A stretch of 15,979 nucleotides of DNA from the NCBI RefSeq assembly GCF_946885725.1, contig NZ_CAMPGZ010000089.1, positions 1 to 15,979 of the forward strand, written 5' to 3'. The position numbers were made by a program, and so were the translations under genes. Positions 1 through 7,041 of this stretch are shown in pieces. Each line of letters starts with the position of its first letter. The first letter of the stretch is position 1. This DNA is from an uncultured Nocardioides sp. (GTDB taxonomy: Bacteria > Actinomycetota > Actinomycetes > Propionibacteriales > Nocardioidaceae). Below the pieces are notes generated by a model. The model searched no databases and was not told the DNA's origin. It worked only from the letters and a program-made list of their open reading frames with translations.

Positions 1-1048
1 AGACCTGGATGTTGTAGGCCTCGTAGCAGTCGAGCGCGAGCCGCTCGGGGTCGTCCGGCACGAACGGGAACCGGTCGAGCTCGCGGCGCAGGCCGATGTC
101 GCCGTCCGGCGGGACCAGGTCGACCTCGACGGTGCGGAACTCGGAGATGCGTGCGTCGTGGGTACGTCGGTTGTCGTCGAACGTGCCCTGCCGCTGCCGG
201 TCCTGGCGCAGCCGGAGCAGGTCCACGTCGGCGACCGATCGGCGCGGCCCGTCCGGGAAGCGCTCGGTCTCCGCGAGCAGCTCGCCCATCTCGTAGATCA
301 GCGTCTGGCCGTCCCAGGACAGGTCGGTGCTCGACTCGCCGAACCCGGCGGCGGCGTACACGTAAGCGGCGAGGCACCGCTTCGACGCGGACTGCGCGAG
401 GATCTTGCGGTCCTCGGCGCGGCCCACCGTGATCGGGCTGCCGGAGAGGTTGACCAGCACCGTCGCGCCGGCCAGCGCGGCCTCGGCGCTCGGCGGCACC
501 GGCACCCACATGTCCTCACAGACCTCGACGTGCATGACGAGGCCGGGGATGCGCGGCGCGCGGAAGAGCAGGTCGGGACCGAACGGCACCTGCCGCCCGC
601 TGAGCTGGATCGTCTGCCCGCGGCGGTCGTCGCCCGGCGCGAAGTGCCGACGCTCGTAGAACTCGCGGTAGGTGGGCAGGTACGACTTCGGCGCGACGCC
701 GATGACCTCGCCGTCGTGCAGCACGACCGCGCAGTTGAGCACCCGGGTGCCCTGCCGCAGCGGCGCGCCGACGACGATCATCACCTGCAGCCCGCGTGTG
801 CCCTCGCGGAGCTCCTCGATCGCGGCCTCCACCGCGTCGAGCACGGGCTCCTGCAGCAGCAGGTCGTCGATGGCGTAGCCGGTCAGGCACAGCTCGGGGA
901 AGACCGCGACCGCGACGCCTTCGTCCACGCACGCGCGCACCTCGTCGAGCACCGAGGCGGCGTTGGACATCGGGTCGGCGATCGCCGTCGTGATCGTGCA
1001 TGCCGCCACGCGAGCGAACCCTTGGTCGTAGGCCGAGGAGAAGTCCAC
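1..1048 (-). CDS. nadE: Glutamine-dependent NAD+ synthetase, N-terminal part (cut by window edge)
   Basis: Amidates nicotinic acid adenine dinucleotide to NAD+ in the cytoplasm, using ammonia released from glutamine. The visible 349 codons cover the nitrilase-type glutaminase domain and the linker; the ATP-dependent synthetase domain lies beyond the left edge. The glutaminase triad is visible: E52 (FPELCLTGY), K121 (PKSYLPTYREFYERR) and C177 (HVEVCEDMW). Other runs closely match my recollection of the M. tuberculosis enzyme, such as NLSGSPITVGRAEDRK, GTFDDNRR and CYEAYNIQV near the cut. I chose the GTG at 1048 because its MDFSSAYDQGFARVAAC start matches that family's N-terminus. It has no Shine-Dalgarno site but has CACACT six bases upstream, as in a leaderless transcript. 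It is divergent from panB. The identification is very secure; only the C-terminal half is unseen. Confidence 0.96.
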   Translation of the reverse strand, partial: MDFSSAYDQGFARVAACTITTAIADPMSNAASVLDEVRACVDEGVAVAVFPELCLTGYAIDDLLLQEPVLDAVEAAIEELREGTRGLQVMIVVGAPLRQGTRVLNCAVVLHDGEVIGVAPKSYLPTYREFYERRHFAPGDDRRGQTIQLSGRQVPFGPDLLFRAPRIPGLVMHVEVCEDMWVPVPPSAEAALAGATVLVNLSGSPITVGRAEDRKILAQSASKRCLAAYVYAAAGFGESSTDLSWDGQTLIYEMGELLAETERFPDGPRRSVADVDLLRLRQDRQRQGTFDDNRRTHDARISEFRTVEVDLVPPDGDIGLRRELDRFPFVPDDPERLALDCYEAYNIQV

Positions 1049-1054
1049 GGACCG

Positions 1055-1060
1055 AGTGTG
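1055..1060 (-). promoter_or_regulatory. Candidate -10 box of nadE (leaderless)
   Basis: On the minus strand this reads CACACT, followed by six bases and the GTG at 1048. Transcription would start at or next to the start codon. No convincing -35 hexamer is visible, which is common in actinobacteria. Confidence 0.45.
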
Positions 1061-1125
1061 CCCGAAGCGGCATCGAGCATGCCGACGTGACAGGCGACAC
1101 AGGGTGCATCGCAGCGACCCGGGTC

Positions 1126-1131
1126 TAGCCT
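1126..1131 (+). promoter_or_regulatory. Candidate -10 box of panB
   Basis: TAGCCT fits the TAnnnT pattern and would give a leader of about 50 nt before the panB ATG. The -35 region is not recognisable. I found no riboswitch-like structure in the 141-nt nadE-panB gap. Confidence 0.3.
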
Positions 1132-1189
1132 GAGAGGCGGTCCGGGGACTCCACCAGGGAGCCACGAGAACACGTCAAGCGGAGGAACG

Positions 1190-2044
1190 ATGAGCGAGAC
1201 CACCGCCCCCTACGGCACCGGCCCGTCGGCCCAGCAGACCACCGCACCGGTGCGACGGGTGCGCACGCACCACCTGCGCGAGATGAAGGAGCGCGGGGAG
1301 AAGTTCGCGATGCTGACGGCGTACGAGATGTACGCCGCCCAGACCTTCGACGAGGCCGGCATCCCGGTCCTGCTCGTCGGCGACTCGGCCTCCAACAACG
1401 TCTACGGCAACGAGACCTCGCTGCCCGTCACCGTCGACGAGCTGATCCCGCTCGTCCGCGCGGTCACCCGCTCGGCGCGACGCGCACTGGTGGTGGCGGA
1501 CCTGCCGTTCGGCTCGTACCAGGCGTCGCCGGAACAGGCGTTCCACACCTCGGTGCGGTTCCTGAAGGAGGCCAACGCGCACGCCGTGAAGCTCGAGGGC
1601 GGCATGGAGATGGCGCCGCAGGTCGAGAAGCTCACCCAGTCCGGTGTCCCGGTGATGGCGCACATCGGCTTCACGCCGCAGTCCGAGCACGCCCTCGGCG
1701 GCTACCGCGTGCAGGGACGTGGCGACGCCGCCACGCGCATCATCGACGAAGCCAAGGCAATGGAGGCCGCAGGCGCGTTCTCCCTCGTGATGGAGATGGT
1801 CCCGGGCGACGTCGCCGCGCAGGTGACGAAGGAGCTGACGATCCCGACGATCGGCATCGGCGCCGGCCCGCACTGCGACGGCCAGGTGCTCGTCTGGCAG
1901 GACGCGTTCGGTCTGCGCACGGGACGGATGGCGAAGTTCGTCAAGCAGTACGCCGACGTGCACGGCGTGCTGCTCGACGCCGCACGTCGCTACGCGGCCG
2001 AGGTCGCGGACGGCACGTTCCCCGGGCCCGAGCACACCTTCTAG
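1190..2044 (+). CDS. panB: 3-methyl-2-oxobutanoate hydroxymethyltransferase
   Basis: Ketopantoate hydroxymethyltransferase carries out the first committed step of pantothenate and CoA synthesis. It transfers a hydroxymethyl group from methylene-tetrahydrofolate to 2-oxoisovalerate. The 284 residues match the family's usual length, with a roughly 22-residue variable N-terminal extension. The Mg-binding and substrate residues fall in LLVGDSASN (D65), VADLPFGSY (D104) and VKLEGG (E136). The expected catalytic base is E202 in [25 protein letters not shown] is a typical C-terminal signature. The ATG at 1190 follows GGAGG about five bases upstream, so translation uses a leader, unlike divergent nadE. 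panC and panD are not in the window, so the pathway is split. It converges on a small membrane-protein gene, with a dispersed repeat in the gap. Confidence 0.97.
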   Translation: MSETTAPYGTGPSAQQTTAPVRRVRTHHLREMKERGEKFAMLTAYEMYAAQTFDEAGIPVLLVGDSASNNVYGNETSLPVTVDELIPLVRAVTRSARRALVVADLPFGSYQASPEQAFHTSVRFLKEANAHAVKLEGGMEMAPQVEKLTQSGVPVMAHIGFTPQSEHALGGYRVQGRGDAATRIIDEAKAMEAAGAFSLVMEMVPGDVAAQVTKELTIPTIGIGAGPHCDGQVLVWQDAFGLRTGRMAKFVKQYADVHGVLLDAARRYAAEVADGTFPGPEHTF

Positions 2045-2049
2045 CCCCT

Positions 2050-2076
2050 CGGGTGGTCGAGCTCGTCGAGACCACT
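2050..2076. repeat. Dispersed palindromic repeat, copy 1
   Basis: GTGGTC at 2053-2058 and GACCAC at 2069-2074 form inverted arms around a GA/TC-rich centre. CGGGTGGTCGAGC (2050-2062) recurs on the minus strand at 11790-11802. Read as peptide it gives VVELVETT, a string I recall from spurious ORFs in actinobacterial genomes. It sits just after the panB stop, between convergent genes. Confidence 0.6.
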
Positions 2077-2082
2077 CGAACG

Positions 2083-2331
2083 TCAACGCCCGGCGAGCAG
2101 CACGGCCGCGAACCAGGCCGCGATCGCCAAGACAGGCAAGGCGATCGCGGCCTTCGGCCGACGCGTGAACCAGCGAAGGCACACGACGAGAAGTGCGAGC
2201 CACACCAACGGCAGCACGAGCGAGTTGAGCCAGCTCGGCATCGCGATCGCGACGTACGCGTAGAGAAAGAACGCGACAGCGAAGCCACCAAGCGCGATGA
2301 AAGGTCCCGACTTCTCGAAGTCGTGCGCCAA
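2083..2331 (-). CDS. Small three-helix membrane protein, unknown function
   Basis: I do not recognise this 82-residue protein. It is almost entirely hydrophobic, with three likely membrane segments at about residues 9-30, 33-52 and 60-79. The basic stretch RWFTRRPK lies between the second and third. A short hydrophilic N-terminus, AHDFEKSG, precedes the first helix. I prefer the TTG at 2331 because AAGGAGAG ends five bases upstream. A longer reading from a GTG at 2403 adds a poor hydrophilic leader that overlaps a possible promoter. The gene converges on panB and is divergent from the histone-like gene, so it is probably monocistronic. Small membrane proteins of this kind are common in Nocardioides-type genomes; no function is inferred. 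Confidence 0.7.
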   Translation of the reverse strand: MAHDFEKSGPFIALGGFAVAFFLYAYVAIAMPSWLNSLVLPLVWLALLVVCLRWFTRRPKAAIALPVLAIAAWFAAVLLAGR

Positions 2332-2401
2332 CGTCTCTCCTTCTTCGCGCGGTGTTTCACGTCCGCGATCCGCCAACAAAACAAGGGGTTCTGAGCACCT
2401 C

Positions 2402-2407
2402 ACCCTA
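2402..2407 (-). promoter_or_regulatory. Candidate -10 box of the small membrane-protein gene
   Basis: The minus strand reads TAGGGT, about 70 nt before the TTG start. It directly abuts the palindrome at 2408-2431. TTCGCC, 18 bases upstream within that palindrome, could serve as a weak -35. Confidence 0.3.
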
Positions 2408-2431
2408 TTCGCCGATATCCGAATCGGCGAA
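2408..2431. promoter_or_regulatory. Perfect 24-nt inverted repeat, operator candidate
   Basis: TTCGCCGAT at 2408-2416 and ATCGGCGAA at 2423-2431 are exact inverted arms around a 6-nt centre (ATCCGA). It lies between two divergent genes, so it cannot be a terminator for either one. It would cover the spacer and -35 area of the leftward gene and lies about 160 bp before the histone-like gene. It resembles a site for a dimeric regulator; none is encoded nearby. Confidence 0.5.
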
Positions 2432-2593
2432 CGACGGCAATCGCGACACGCGACTCTTCTTTCACGATTTCGTTTACGTCGCTTCTCTTTGTCGGCAAGA
2501 TTCTCTGCGAGGGGGCGACCACAGGCCGCCTAACCCAAGAGGGATCAGTGAAGGCCGACACCGGGTCGGGCTCTCGAACCAGGAGGCAGCAAG

Positions 2594-3139
2594 GTGCCTG
2601 CAGCAAAGAAGACCGCGGCGAAGAAGGCGCCGGCCAAGAAGGCCGCCGCCACGAAGTCCACGGCGAAGAAGACGGTGGCCAAGAAGGCCCCCGCCAAGAA
2701 GACCGCCACCAGCAAGGTCGCAGCCAAGAAGTCTCCCGCGAAGAAGTCCACGGCGAAGAAGACGACCGCGAAGAAGGCACCTGCCAAGAAGGTCGCGAAG
2801 AAGGCCGTGAAGAAGGCCGCGTCCACCGCCAAGAAGACCACCAAGAAGGCCGGCGCCGCCAAGAAGACGACCGCCAAGAAGGCCCCGGCGAAGAAGTCGG
2901 CCGCCACCAAGAGCACCGCCAAGAAGGCGGGCGCTGCGAAGAAGACCGCCGCCAAGAAGACCACCGGCGCGGCCAAGAAGACCGCCGGCACCGCCAAGAA
3001 GGCGCCCGCCACCAAGAAGGCCGCAGCCAAGCGGACGACCGGCACCGCCAAGAAGGCGACCGGCACCGCCAAGAAGGCCCCCGCCAGGAAGACAGCCGCC
3101 AAGAAGGCGACCGCCCGCAAGACCGCGAAGCGCGCCTGA
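2594..3139 (+). CDS. Histone H1-like Lys/Ala-rich DNA-binding protein
   Basis: The 181 residues consist almost wholly of lysine, alanine, threonine and proline in loosely repeated units such as [18 protein letters not shown] and GTAKKA. They end in ARKTAKRA. The composition is that of the C-terminal tails of actinobacterial HupB and of bacterial H1-like proteins. These bind DNA or RNA non-specifically through charge and are largely disordered. No folded HU domain precedes the tail: an in-frame TGA at 2549 blocks extension. I chose the GTG at 2594 because AGGAGG lies seven bases upstream. The lysine codons I read are AAG, and AAGAAG blocks make the plus strand purine-rich. The low-complexity DNA creates many false ORFs in other frames. 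The likely role is nucleoid compaction or protection, which is inferred from composition alone. Confidence 0.85.
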   Translation: MPAAKKTAAKKAPAKKAAATKSTAKKTVAKKAPAKKTATSKVAAKKSPAKKSTAKKTTAKKAPAKKVAKKAVKKAASTAKKTTKKAGAAKKTTAKKAPAKKSAATKSTAKKAGAAKKTAAKKTTGAAKKTAGTAKKAPATKKAAAKRTTGTAKKATGTAKKAPARKTAAKKATARKTAKRA

Positions 3140-3159
3140 CCAAAGCTCAGAGCGAACAC

Positions 3160-3190
3160 GAGGCCCCGGCACCTGAGGTGCCGGGGCCTC
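3160..3190. terminator. Strong hairpin, probable bidirectional terminator
   Basis: GAGGCCCCGGCACC (3160-3173) and its exact complement (3177-3190) form a 14-bp GC-rich stem with a 3-nt loop. There is no T-run on either side, as is usual for actinobacterial terminators. It lies between the convergent histone-like and small acidic genes and could serve both. Confidence 0.8.
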
Positions 3191-3216
3191 GTGCTGTCAG
3201 AGGTCGACCGAGCCGG

Positions 3217-3411
3217 TCAGTCCTCTTCGACGTCGTCGTTCCAGCGCGGGTCGTTCTCCCACTCCTCGTTGCGCTCCTCGACCTTGTCGAGCGCCCGCTC
3301 GGCCTCCGCCGCGGTGGCGTAGGGGCCGAGACGGTCGGAGTTGCGGCAGCCGTCGCGTCCCTCGACCGTGTGGTGCTTGAGGCAGAACCAGTACTCGTCG
3401 CCGTCGCTCAT
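3217..3411 (-). CDS. Small acidic conserved protein with Cys/His cluster
   Basis: This 64-residue protein opens with [18 protein letters not shown] and ends in a very acidic tail, [13 protein letters not shown]10, H13, H14 and C22 could bind a metal, although this short spacing is not a standard zinc finger. The middle segment, [19 protein letters not shown], resembles the short proteins annotated as SPOR-like in actinobacteria. I recall that match from memory and have not tested it. The ATG at 3411 has GAGGAGG seven bases upstream. The gene is divergent from map across 84 nt and converges on the histone-like gene with the hairpin between. It is probably cytoplasmic, with no signal peptide or membrane segment. 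Its function is unknown. Confidence 0.75.
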   Translation of the reverse strand: MSDGDEYWFCLKHHTVEGRDGCRNSDRLGPYATAAEAERALDKVEERNEEWENDPRWNDDVEED

Positions 3412-3483
3412 GACGCGCCCTCCTCGCCACCTTGCGTCCGCACCGTCGGCGGACGACCCGATCGTTCCCGCTACCTCGGAACC

Positions 3484-3489
3484 TACACT
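3484..3489 (+). promoter_or_regulatory. Candidate -10 box of map (leaderless)
   Basis: TACACT is followed by exactly six bases and then the GTG at 3496. Transcription would therefore begin at the start codon. No Shine-Dalgarno site precedes the gene. Confidence 0.55.
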
Positions 3490-3495
3490 CGACAC

Positions 3496-4341
3496 GTGCC
3501 CATCGCCCCCGCCACGATCTCGCCCCGACGCCCGGTGCCCGCGCACATCGACCGGCCGGAGTACGTCGACCAGCTCGCACCTCTCCCCTTCCGCGGCTCC
3601 GAGGTGAAGGACGCCGACACGATCGCCCGGATGCGCGTCGCCGGGCGGCTCGCGGCGCAAGCGCTCCAGCTCGTCGGCAAGCACGTCGCCCCCGGCATCA
3701 CCACCGACGAGCTCGACGCGATCGGGCACGAGTTCCTCGTCGAGAACGGCGCCTACCCGTCGACGCTCGGCTACCGCGGATTCCCCAAGTCGCTGTGCAC
3801 CAGCGTCAACGAGGTGATCTGCCACGGCATCCCCGACAGCCGGGTGATCGAGGACGGCGACATCGTCAACATCGACATCACGGCGTACGTCGGCGGCGTG
3901 CACGGCGATACGAACGCGACCTTCCTCGCCGGCGACGTGCCCGAGGAGACCCGGCTGCTGGTCGAGCGCACCGAGGAAGCGCTGCGCCGCGCGATCAAGG
4001 CGGTCCGGCCCGGCCGCCGCATGAACGTCATCGGCCGGGTGATCGAGTCCTACGCCAAGCGGTTCGGGTACGGCGTCGTCCGGGAGTTCACCGGGCACGG
4101 CATCGGCACGTCGTTCCACAGCGGCCTGATCGTGCCGCACTTCGACTCCCCCGAGCACGACACGCTGATCGAGCCGGGGATGACGTTCACGATCGAGCCG
4201 ATGCTGTGCCTGGGCACCCGCGAGTGGGAGATGTGGGACGACGACTGGACGGTCGTCACGAAGGACGGGCGGCCGAGCGCCCAGTTCGAGCACACGCTGC
4301 TCGTGACCGACAGCGGCGCGGAGATCCTGACGCTCCCCTGA
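3496..4341 (+). CDS. map: Type I methionine aminopeptidase
   Basis: Removes the initiator methionine from nascent proteins in the cytoplasm. The 281 residues carry the complete dinuclear metal site: D127 (NIDITAY), D138 (HGDTNAT), H201 ([11 protein letters not shown]), E234 (TIEPML) and E265 (AQFEHT). The substrate-contacting H110 lies in EVICHGIP. The first 40 or so residues form a proline-rich extension containing RRPVP. This is typical of the longer MapB form of mycobacteria and is proposed there to contact the ribosome. The GTG at 3496 gives [15 protein letters not shown], matching that family's start. The gene has no Shine-Dalgarno site and appears leaderless. It is divergent from the small acidic gene and converges on the TPR gene with only 19 nt between stops. 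Identification is secure. Confidence 0.97.
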   Translation: MPIAPATISPRRPVPAHIDRPEYVDQLAPLPFRGSEVKDADTIARMRVAGRLAAQALQLVGKHVAPGITTDELDAIGHEFLVENGAYPSTLGYRGFPKSLCTSVNEVICHGIPDSRVIEDGDIVNIDITAYVGGVHGDTNATFLAGDVPEETRLLVERTEEALRRAIKAVRPGRRMNVIGRVIESYAKRFGYGVVREFTGHGIGTSFHSGLIVPHFDSPEHDTLIEPGMTFTIEPMLCLGTREWEMWDDDWTVVTKDGRPSAQFEHTLLVTDSGAEILTLP

Positions 4342-4360
4342 CCAGGCCCTGCGCCGTCCG

Positions 4361-4801
4361 TCAGGACAGCTCGTCGAGCGTCCCGCGCCGTTCGGCCAGG
4401 CGACGCTCCACGCGCAGCACACCGGCCTCGTGCTCGGCGTCGCCGGACATCACCGCGGCCAGCCGCAGGTGCGGGAGCGCGTCGGCGTACCTGGACTGCC
4501 GCTCGAGGACACGACCGAGAGCGAAGCGGGCCCAGACGTCGGTCGGGTCGAGCTCCACGATCCGGGTCAGATCGGCCTCGGCGCGGTGCAGCTGGGCGCT
4601 CTTGAAGTAGGCCCAGGCGCGCAGCGTGCGCAGCCCGGTGGACATCGGCTCGGCCTCGACGGCGGGGTCGAGCACCTCGATCGCCTCGAGGGGCGAGGAC
4701 TCCTCGAGCAGGTGCCAGGCCTGCTGGTAGGCGTCGGCCGGGTGCTGGTCACCTCGCGACGCCCCCATCTCGGGCGGAAGCTCGAACGGTGGCAGCGACA
4801 C
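4361..4801 (-). CDS. Tetratricopeptide-repeat protein
   Basis: The 146 residues hold about three TPR-like helical hairpins, at roughly residues 24-57, 58-91 and 92-125. Typical spacing shows in AWAYFKSAQLHRAEADL and ARFALGRVLERQSRYADALP. Such repeats form a scaffold for protein-protein contacts; no enzyme domain is present. There is no signal peptide, so it is probably cytoplasmic. The GTG at 4801 follows a perfect AGGAGG six bases upstream, which settles the start. It converges on map and is divergent from the M3 peptidase gene. Similar short TPR proteins are common in actinobacteria without an assigned role, and the partner cannot be read from this context. Confidence 0.88.
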   Translation of the reverse strand: MSLPPFELPPEMGASRGDQHPADAYQQAWHLLEESSPLEAIEVLDPAVEAEPMSTGLRTLRAWAYFKSAQLHRAEADLTRIVELDPTDVWARFALGRVLERQSRYADALPHLRLAAVMSGDAEHEAGVLRVERRLAERRGTLDELS

Positions 4802-4823
4802 GGTGTCCCTCCTTCCCCAGACG

Positions 4824-4829
4824 AACGTA
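4824..4829 (-). promoter_or_regulatory. Candidate -10 box of the TPR gene
   Basis: The minus strand reads TACGTT, giving a short leader of about 16-17 nt that contains the AGGAGG site. The -35 is unclear. Confidence 0.3.
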
Positions 4830-4886
4830 CTCCGTCCTCACAGCATTCCGGAGCAACATTCCCGAGCATCCCGTCTCGCGCGCCCT

Positions 4887-4892
4887 TAGGGT
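4887..4892 (+). promoter_or_regulatory. Candidate -10 box of the M3 peptidase gene (leaderless)
   Basis: TAGGGT is followed by six bases and then the GTG at 4899. No ribosome-binding site lies before the start. Confidence 0.5.
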
Positions 4893-4898
4893 GCCAGG

Positions 4899-6824
4899 GT
4901 GCTGACGCCGCTCGAGCTCCCGGCCCGGTCCGACGACCGCGACGCCTGGACCGCCTTCCTCGTGGACCGCTGTGACGACCGGCTCGACGCGGTACGCCGT
5001 ACCGCCGACGCGATCGCGGCCGAGGCCGGTGACCCCGCGGCGGTGCTGGAGCGCTGGAACGAGCTCACGCTCGCGCTGCTCGACGCCGCCACGGCCGCCT
5101 CGCTGCTGGCCCACTCGCACCCCGACCCGGTGGTGCGCGACCGCGCCGAGTCGGCCGCGCAGCAGGCCGCCGCCCTCGGCAACGAGGTCCGGCAGGACCG
5201 GCGGATCTACGACGCGCTGTCCGGCGTCGACGCGGGGACGCTCGACGACGCCGCAGCCCGCGCACTCGCGATGAGCCTGAGGGACTTCCGGCGGGCCGGC
5301 GTCGACCGCGACGAGACCACGCGCGAGCGGCTGCGCGAGCTGGCGGACCGCGACAAGGAGCTGTCCCAGGCGTTCGAGCGCAACGTGAGCGAGGACGTGC
5401 GCGAGCTGCGGCTGCGGCCGGAGCAGCTCGACGGGCTGCCCGACGACTACGTCGCGGCGCACCCGGTCGGCGACGACGGGCTGGTGACGATCACGACCGA
5501 CTACCCGGACGTGTTCCCGTTCCGCTCGTTCGCCACCGACCGCGACGCGCGGCACGCGCTCTACGAGCAGTTCGACAACCGGGGGTGGCCGGTCAACGAC
5601 GAGGTCCTGCGCGAGCTGACCGAGATCCGTCGGGAGCGCGCCCGGCTGCTCGGCTACGACGGCTGGCCGGACTACGACGCCGAGATCCGGATGGTCGGGT
5701 CCGAGCACGGCATCCGCGAGTTCGTCGACCGGCTCGACGAGGCCACCGCTCCCCCGTCCGAGCGCGACCTCGCCCTGCTGATCGAGCGTCAGAGGGAGGA
5801 CGCCGCCGAGCTCGACACGATGAGCTGGGCAGACGTGAACTACTACGCCCAGGTCGTGTCGCGCGAGCGGTTCGGGCTGGACGCGCAGGAGGTGCGTCGC
5901 TACTTCCGGTTCGACAAGGTGCGGGCCGGGCTGCTGGACGTCACGTCGCGGCTGTTCGGCCTGGAGTACGTCGAGCGGCCCGACGTACCCGCGTGGCACG
6001 AGGACGTCACGACGTACGACGTCCTCGCCGAGGGCGACCTGCTCGGCCGGATCCACCTCGACCTGCACCCGCGGGACGGGAAGTTCAAGCACGCCGCGCA
6101 CTTCCCGCTGGCCAAGGGCGTGCGGGACGTGCAGCTGCCGCAGTCGGCGCTGCTGTGCAACCTGCCGCGCGGGCTGATGACGCACGGCGACGTGGTGACG
6201 CTGTTCCACGAGTTCGGGCACCTGATCCACGCCGTGGTCGGCGGCGGGCAGGACTGGGCGCGGTTCAGCGGCGTGGCCACCGAGCGCGACTTCATCGAGG
6301 CGCCCAGCCAGATGCTCGAGGAGTGGGCCTGGGACGCCGGCGTGCTCGCGTCGTTCGCCACCGACGACGACGGCAAGCCGATCCCGGCCGACCTGGTCGC
6401 GACCCTGCGCGCGGCGAACGAGCTCGGCCGCGGCTTCGACGTCCGGGTCCAGGTGTTCTACGCCGCGATCTCCGTCGGCATCCACGCCGATGTACCCGAT
6501 GACCTGACGGCGTACATCGACGACCTCGCGAAGCGCTACATGCCCTTCGAGCGCATCCCCGGCACCCACAAGCACACGTCGTTCGGCCACCTCGCCGACG
6601 AGGGCTACGGCTCGTCGTACTACACCTACCTGTGGAGCCTGGTCATCGCCAAGGACCTGTTCTCCGCGTTCGACCCCGACGACCTGATGGCCCCCGACGT
6701 CGCACGTCGCTACCGCGACACGGTGCTGGCCGCCGGCGGCTCCCGCGACGCCGCCGACCTCGTCGGGTCCTTCCTCGGCCGCCCGACGAGCACCGACGCC
6801 TTCGACCGCTGGCTCGCGGGCTGA
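4899..6824 (+). CDS. M3-family zinc oligopeptidase
   Basis: A 641-residue cytoplasmic metallopeptidase of the thimet oligopeptidase/Dcp/oligoendopeptidase family, which cleaves short peptides during protein turnover. The zinc site is intact: H437, E438 and H441 in FHEFGHLIH, with E467 in RDFIEAPSQMLEEW as third ligand. The substrate-binding region near the C-terminus is also present (HTSFGHLADEGYGSSYY). Length is normal for the family, with no signal peptide or membrane segment. The N-terminal 200 residues are mostly helical and charged, as expected for the lid domain. The GTG at 4899 is preferred because a TAGGGT box lies six bases upstream and no Shine-Dalgarno site is present. It is divergent from the TPR gene, and a short tandem repeat follows its stop. 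I cannot separate endopeptidase from peptidyl-dipeptidase activity by sequence. Confidence 0.94.
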   Translation: MLTPLELPARSDDRDAWTAFLVDRCDDRLDAVRRTADAIAAEAGDPAAVLERWNELTLALLDAATAASLLAHSHPDPVVRDRAESAAQQAAALGNEVRQDRRIYDALSGVDAGTLDDAAARALAMSLRDFRRAGVDRDETTRERLRELADRDKELSQAFERNVSEDVRELRLRPEQLDGLPDDYVAAHPVGDDGLVTITTDYPDVFPFRSFATDRDARHALYEQFDNRGWPVNDEVLRELTEIRRERARLLGYDGWPDYDAEIRMVGSEHGIREFVDRLDEATAPPSERDLALLIERQREDAAELDTMSWADVNYYAQVVSRERFGLDAQEVRRYFRFDKVRAGLLDVTSRLFGLEYVERPDVPAWHEDVTTYDVLAEGDLLGRIHLDLHPRDGKFKHAAHFPLAKGVRDVQLPQSALLCNLPRGLMTHGDVVTLFHEFGHLIHAVVGGGQDWARFSGVATERDFIEAPSQMLEEWAWDAGVLASFATDDDGKPIPADLVATLRAANELGRGFDVRVQVFYAAISVGIHADVPDDLTAYIDDLAKRYMPFERIPGTHKHTSFGHLADEGYGSSYYTYLWSLVIAKDLFSAFDPDDLMAPDVARRYRDTVLAAGGSRDAADLVGSFLGRPTSTDAFDRWLAG

Positions 6825-6886
6825 CCCGGCTCGAACCTCCGGCGCGACCCCGCCGACCCGGCTCGAACCTCCCGTGCGGCCCCGCC
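6823..6886. repeat. Two tandem 32-nt repeats
   Basis: Units 6823-6854 and 6855-6886 match at 29 of 32 positions; each begins GACCCGGCTCGAACCTCC. A degenerate third start follows at 6887. The first unit overlaps the last two bases of the M3 peptidase stop codon. The rest of the gap to rnpB (about 155 nt) holds nothing I can support, and no clear rnpB terminator. Confidence 0.75.
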
Positions 6887-7041
6887 GAGTCGGCGCGTCT
6901 TCCCCCCGCTCGCGCGGGCTGGGCCGCTCCCCACGCGATTTGGACGCCTTGCGCATGGCATTTCCCCTGTTGAGCGTCCACAACCCCGCGTTACAGCTGG
7001 CGCAGCGACGCGTGACGGCCGGCCCAGCGGCAAGGGGGCGA

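Noticed and set aside
1061..1189. Riboswitch or structured leader before panB
   Set aside because: Only weak, short pairings are visible and no known aptamer motif; a simple promoter plus Shine-Dalgarno site suffices.
2594..3139. Repeated AAGAAGGCC-type DNA as a possible CRISPR or satellite array
   Set aside because: The repeats are codon-phased, variable in length and explained by a Lys/Ala-rich protein; no constant repeats with unique spacers.
2548..4341. 597-codon plus frame joining an EDRQEG-rich region to methionine aminopeptidase
   Set aside because: The first part is the histone-like gene read out of frame, and it also crosses the strong terminator hairpin. MetAP has its own family-type start and promoter box at 3484-3498.
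6823..6886. GGCTCGAACCT resembling a tRNA T-arm, as a tRNA remnant or attachment site
   Set aside because: No acceptor, D or anticodon arms can be folded around it, and there is no integrase or flanking mobile element.
6887..7041. Small minus-strand ORF starting MRKASKSRGERPSPRE downstream of rnpB
   Set aside because: No ribosome-binding site, no stop before it runs into the antisense of the M3 gene, and a biased Arg/Gly/Ser composition.
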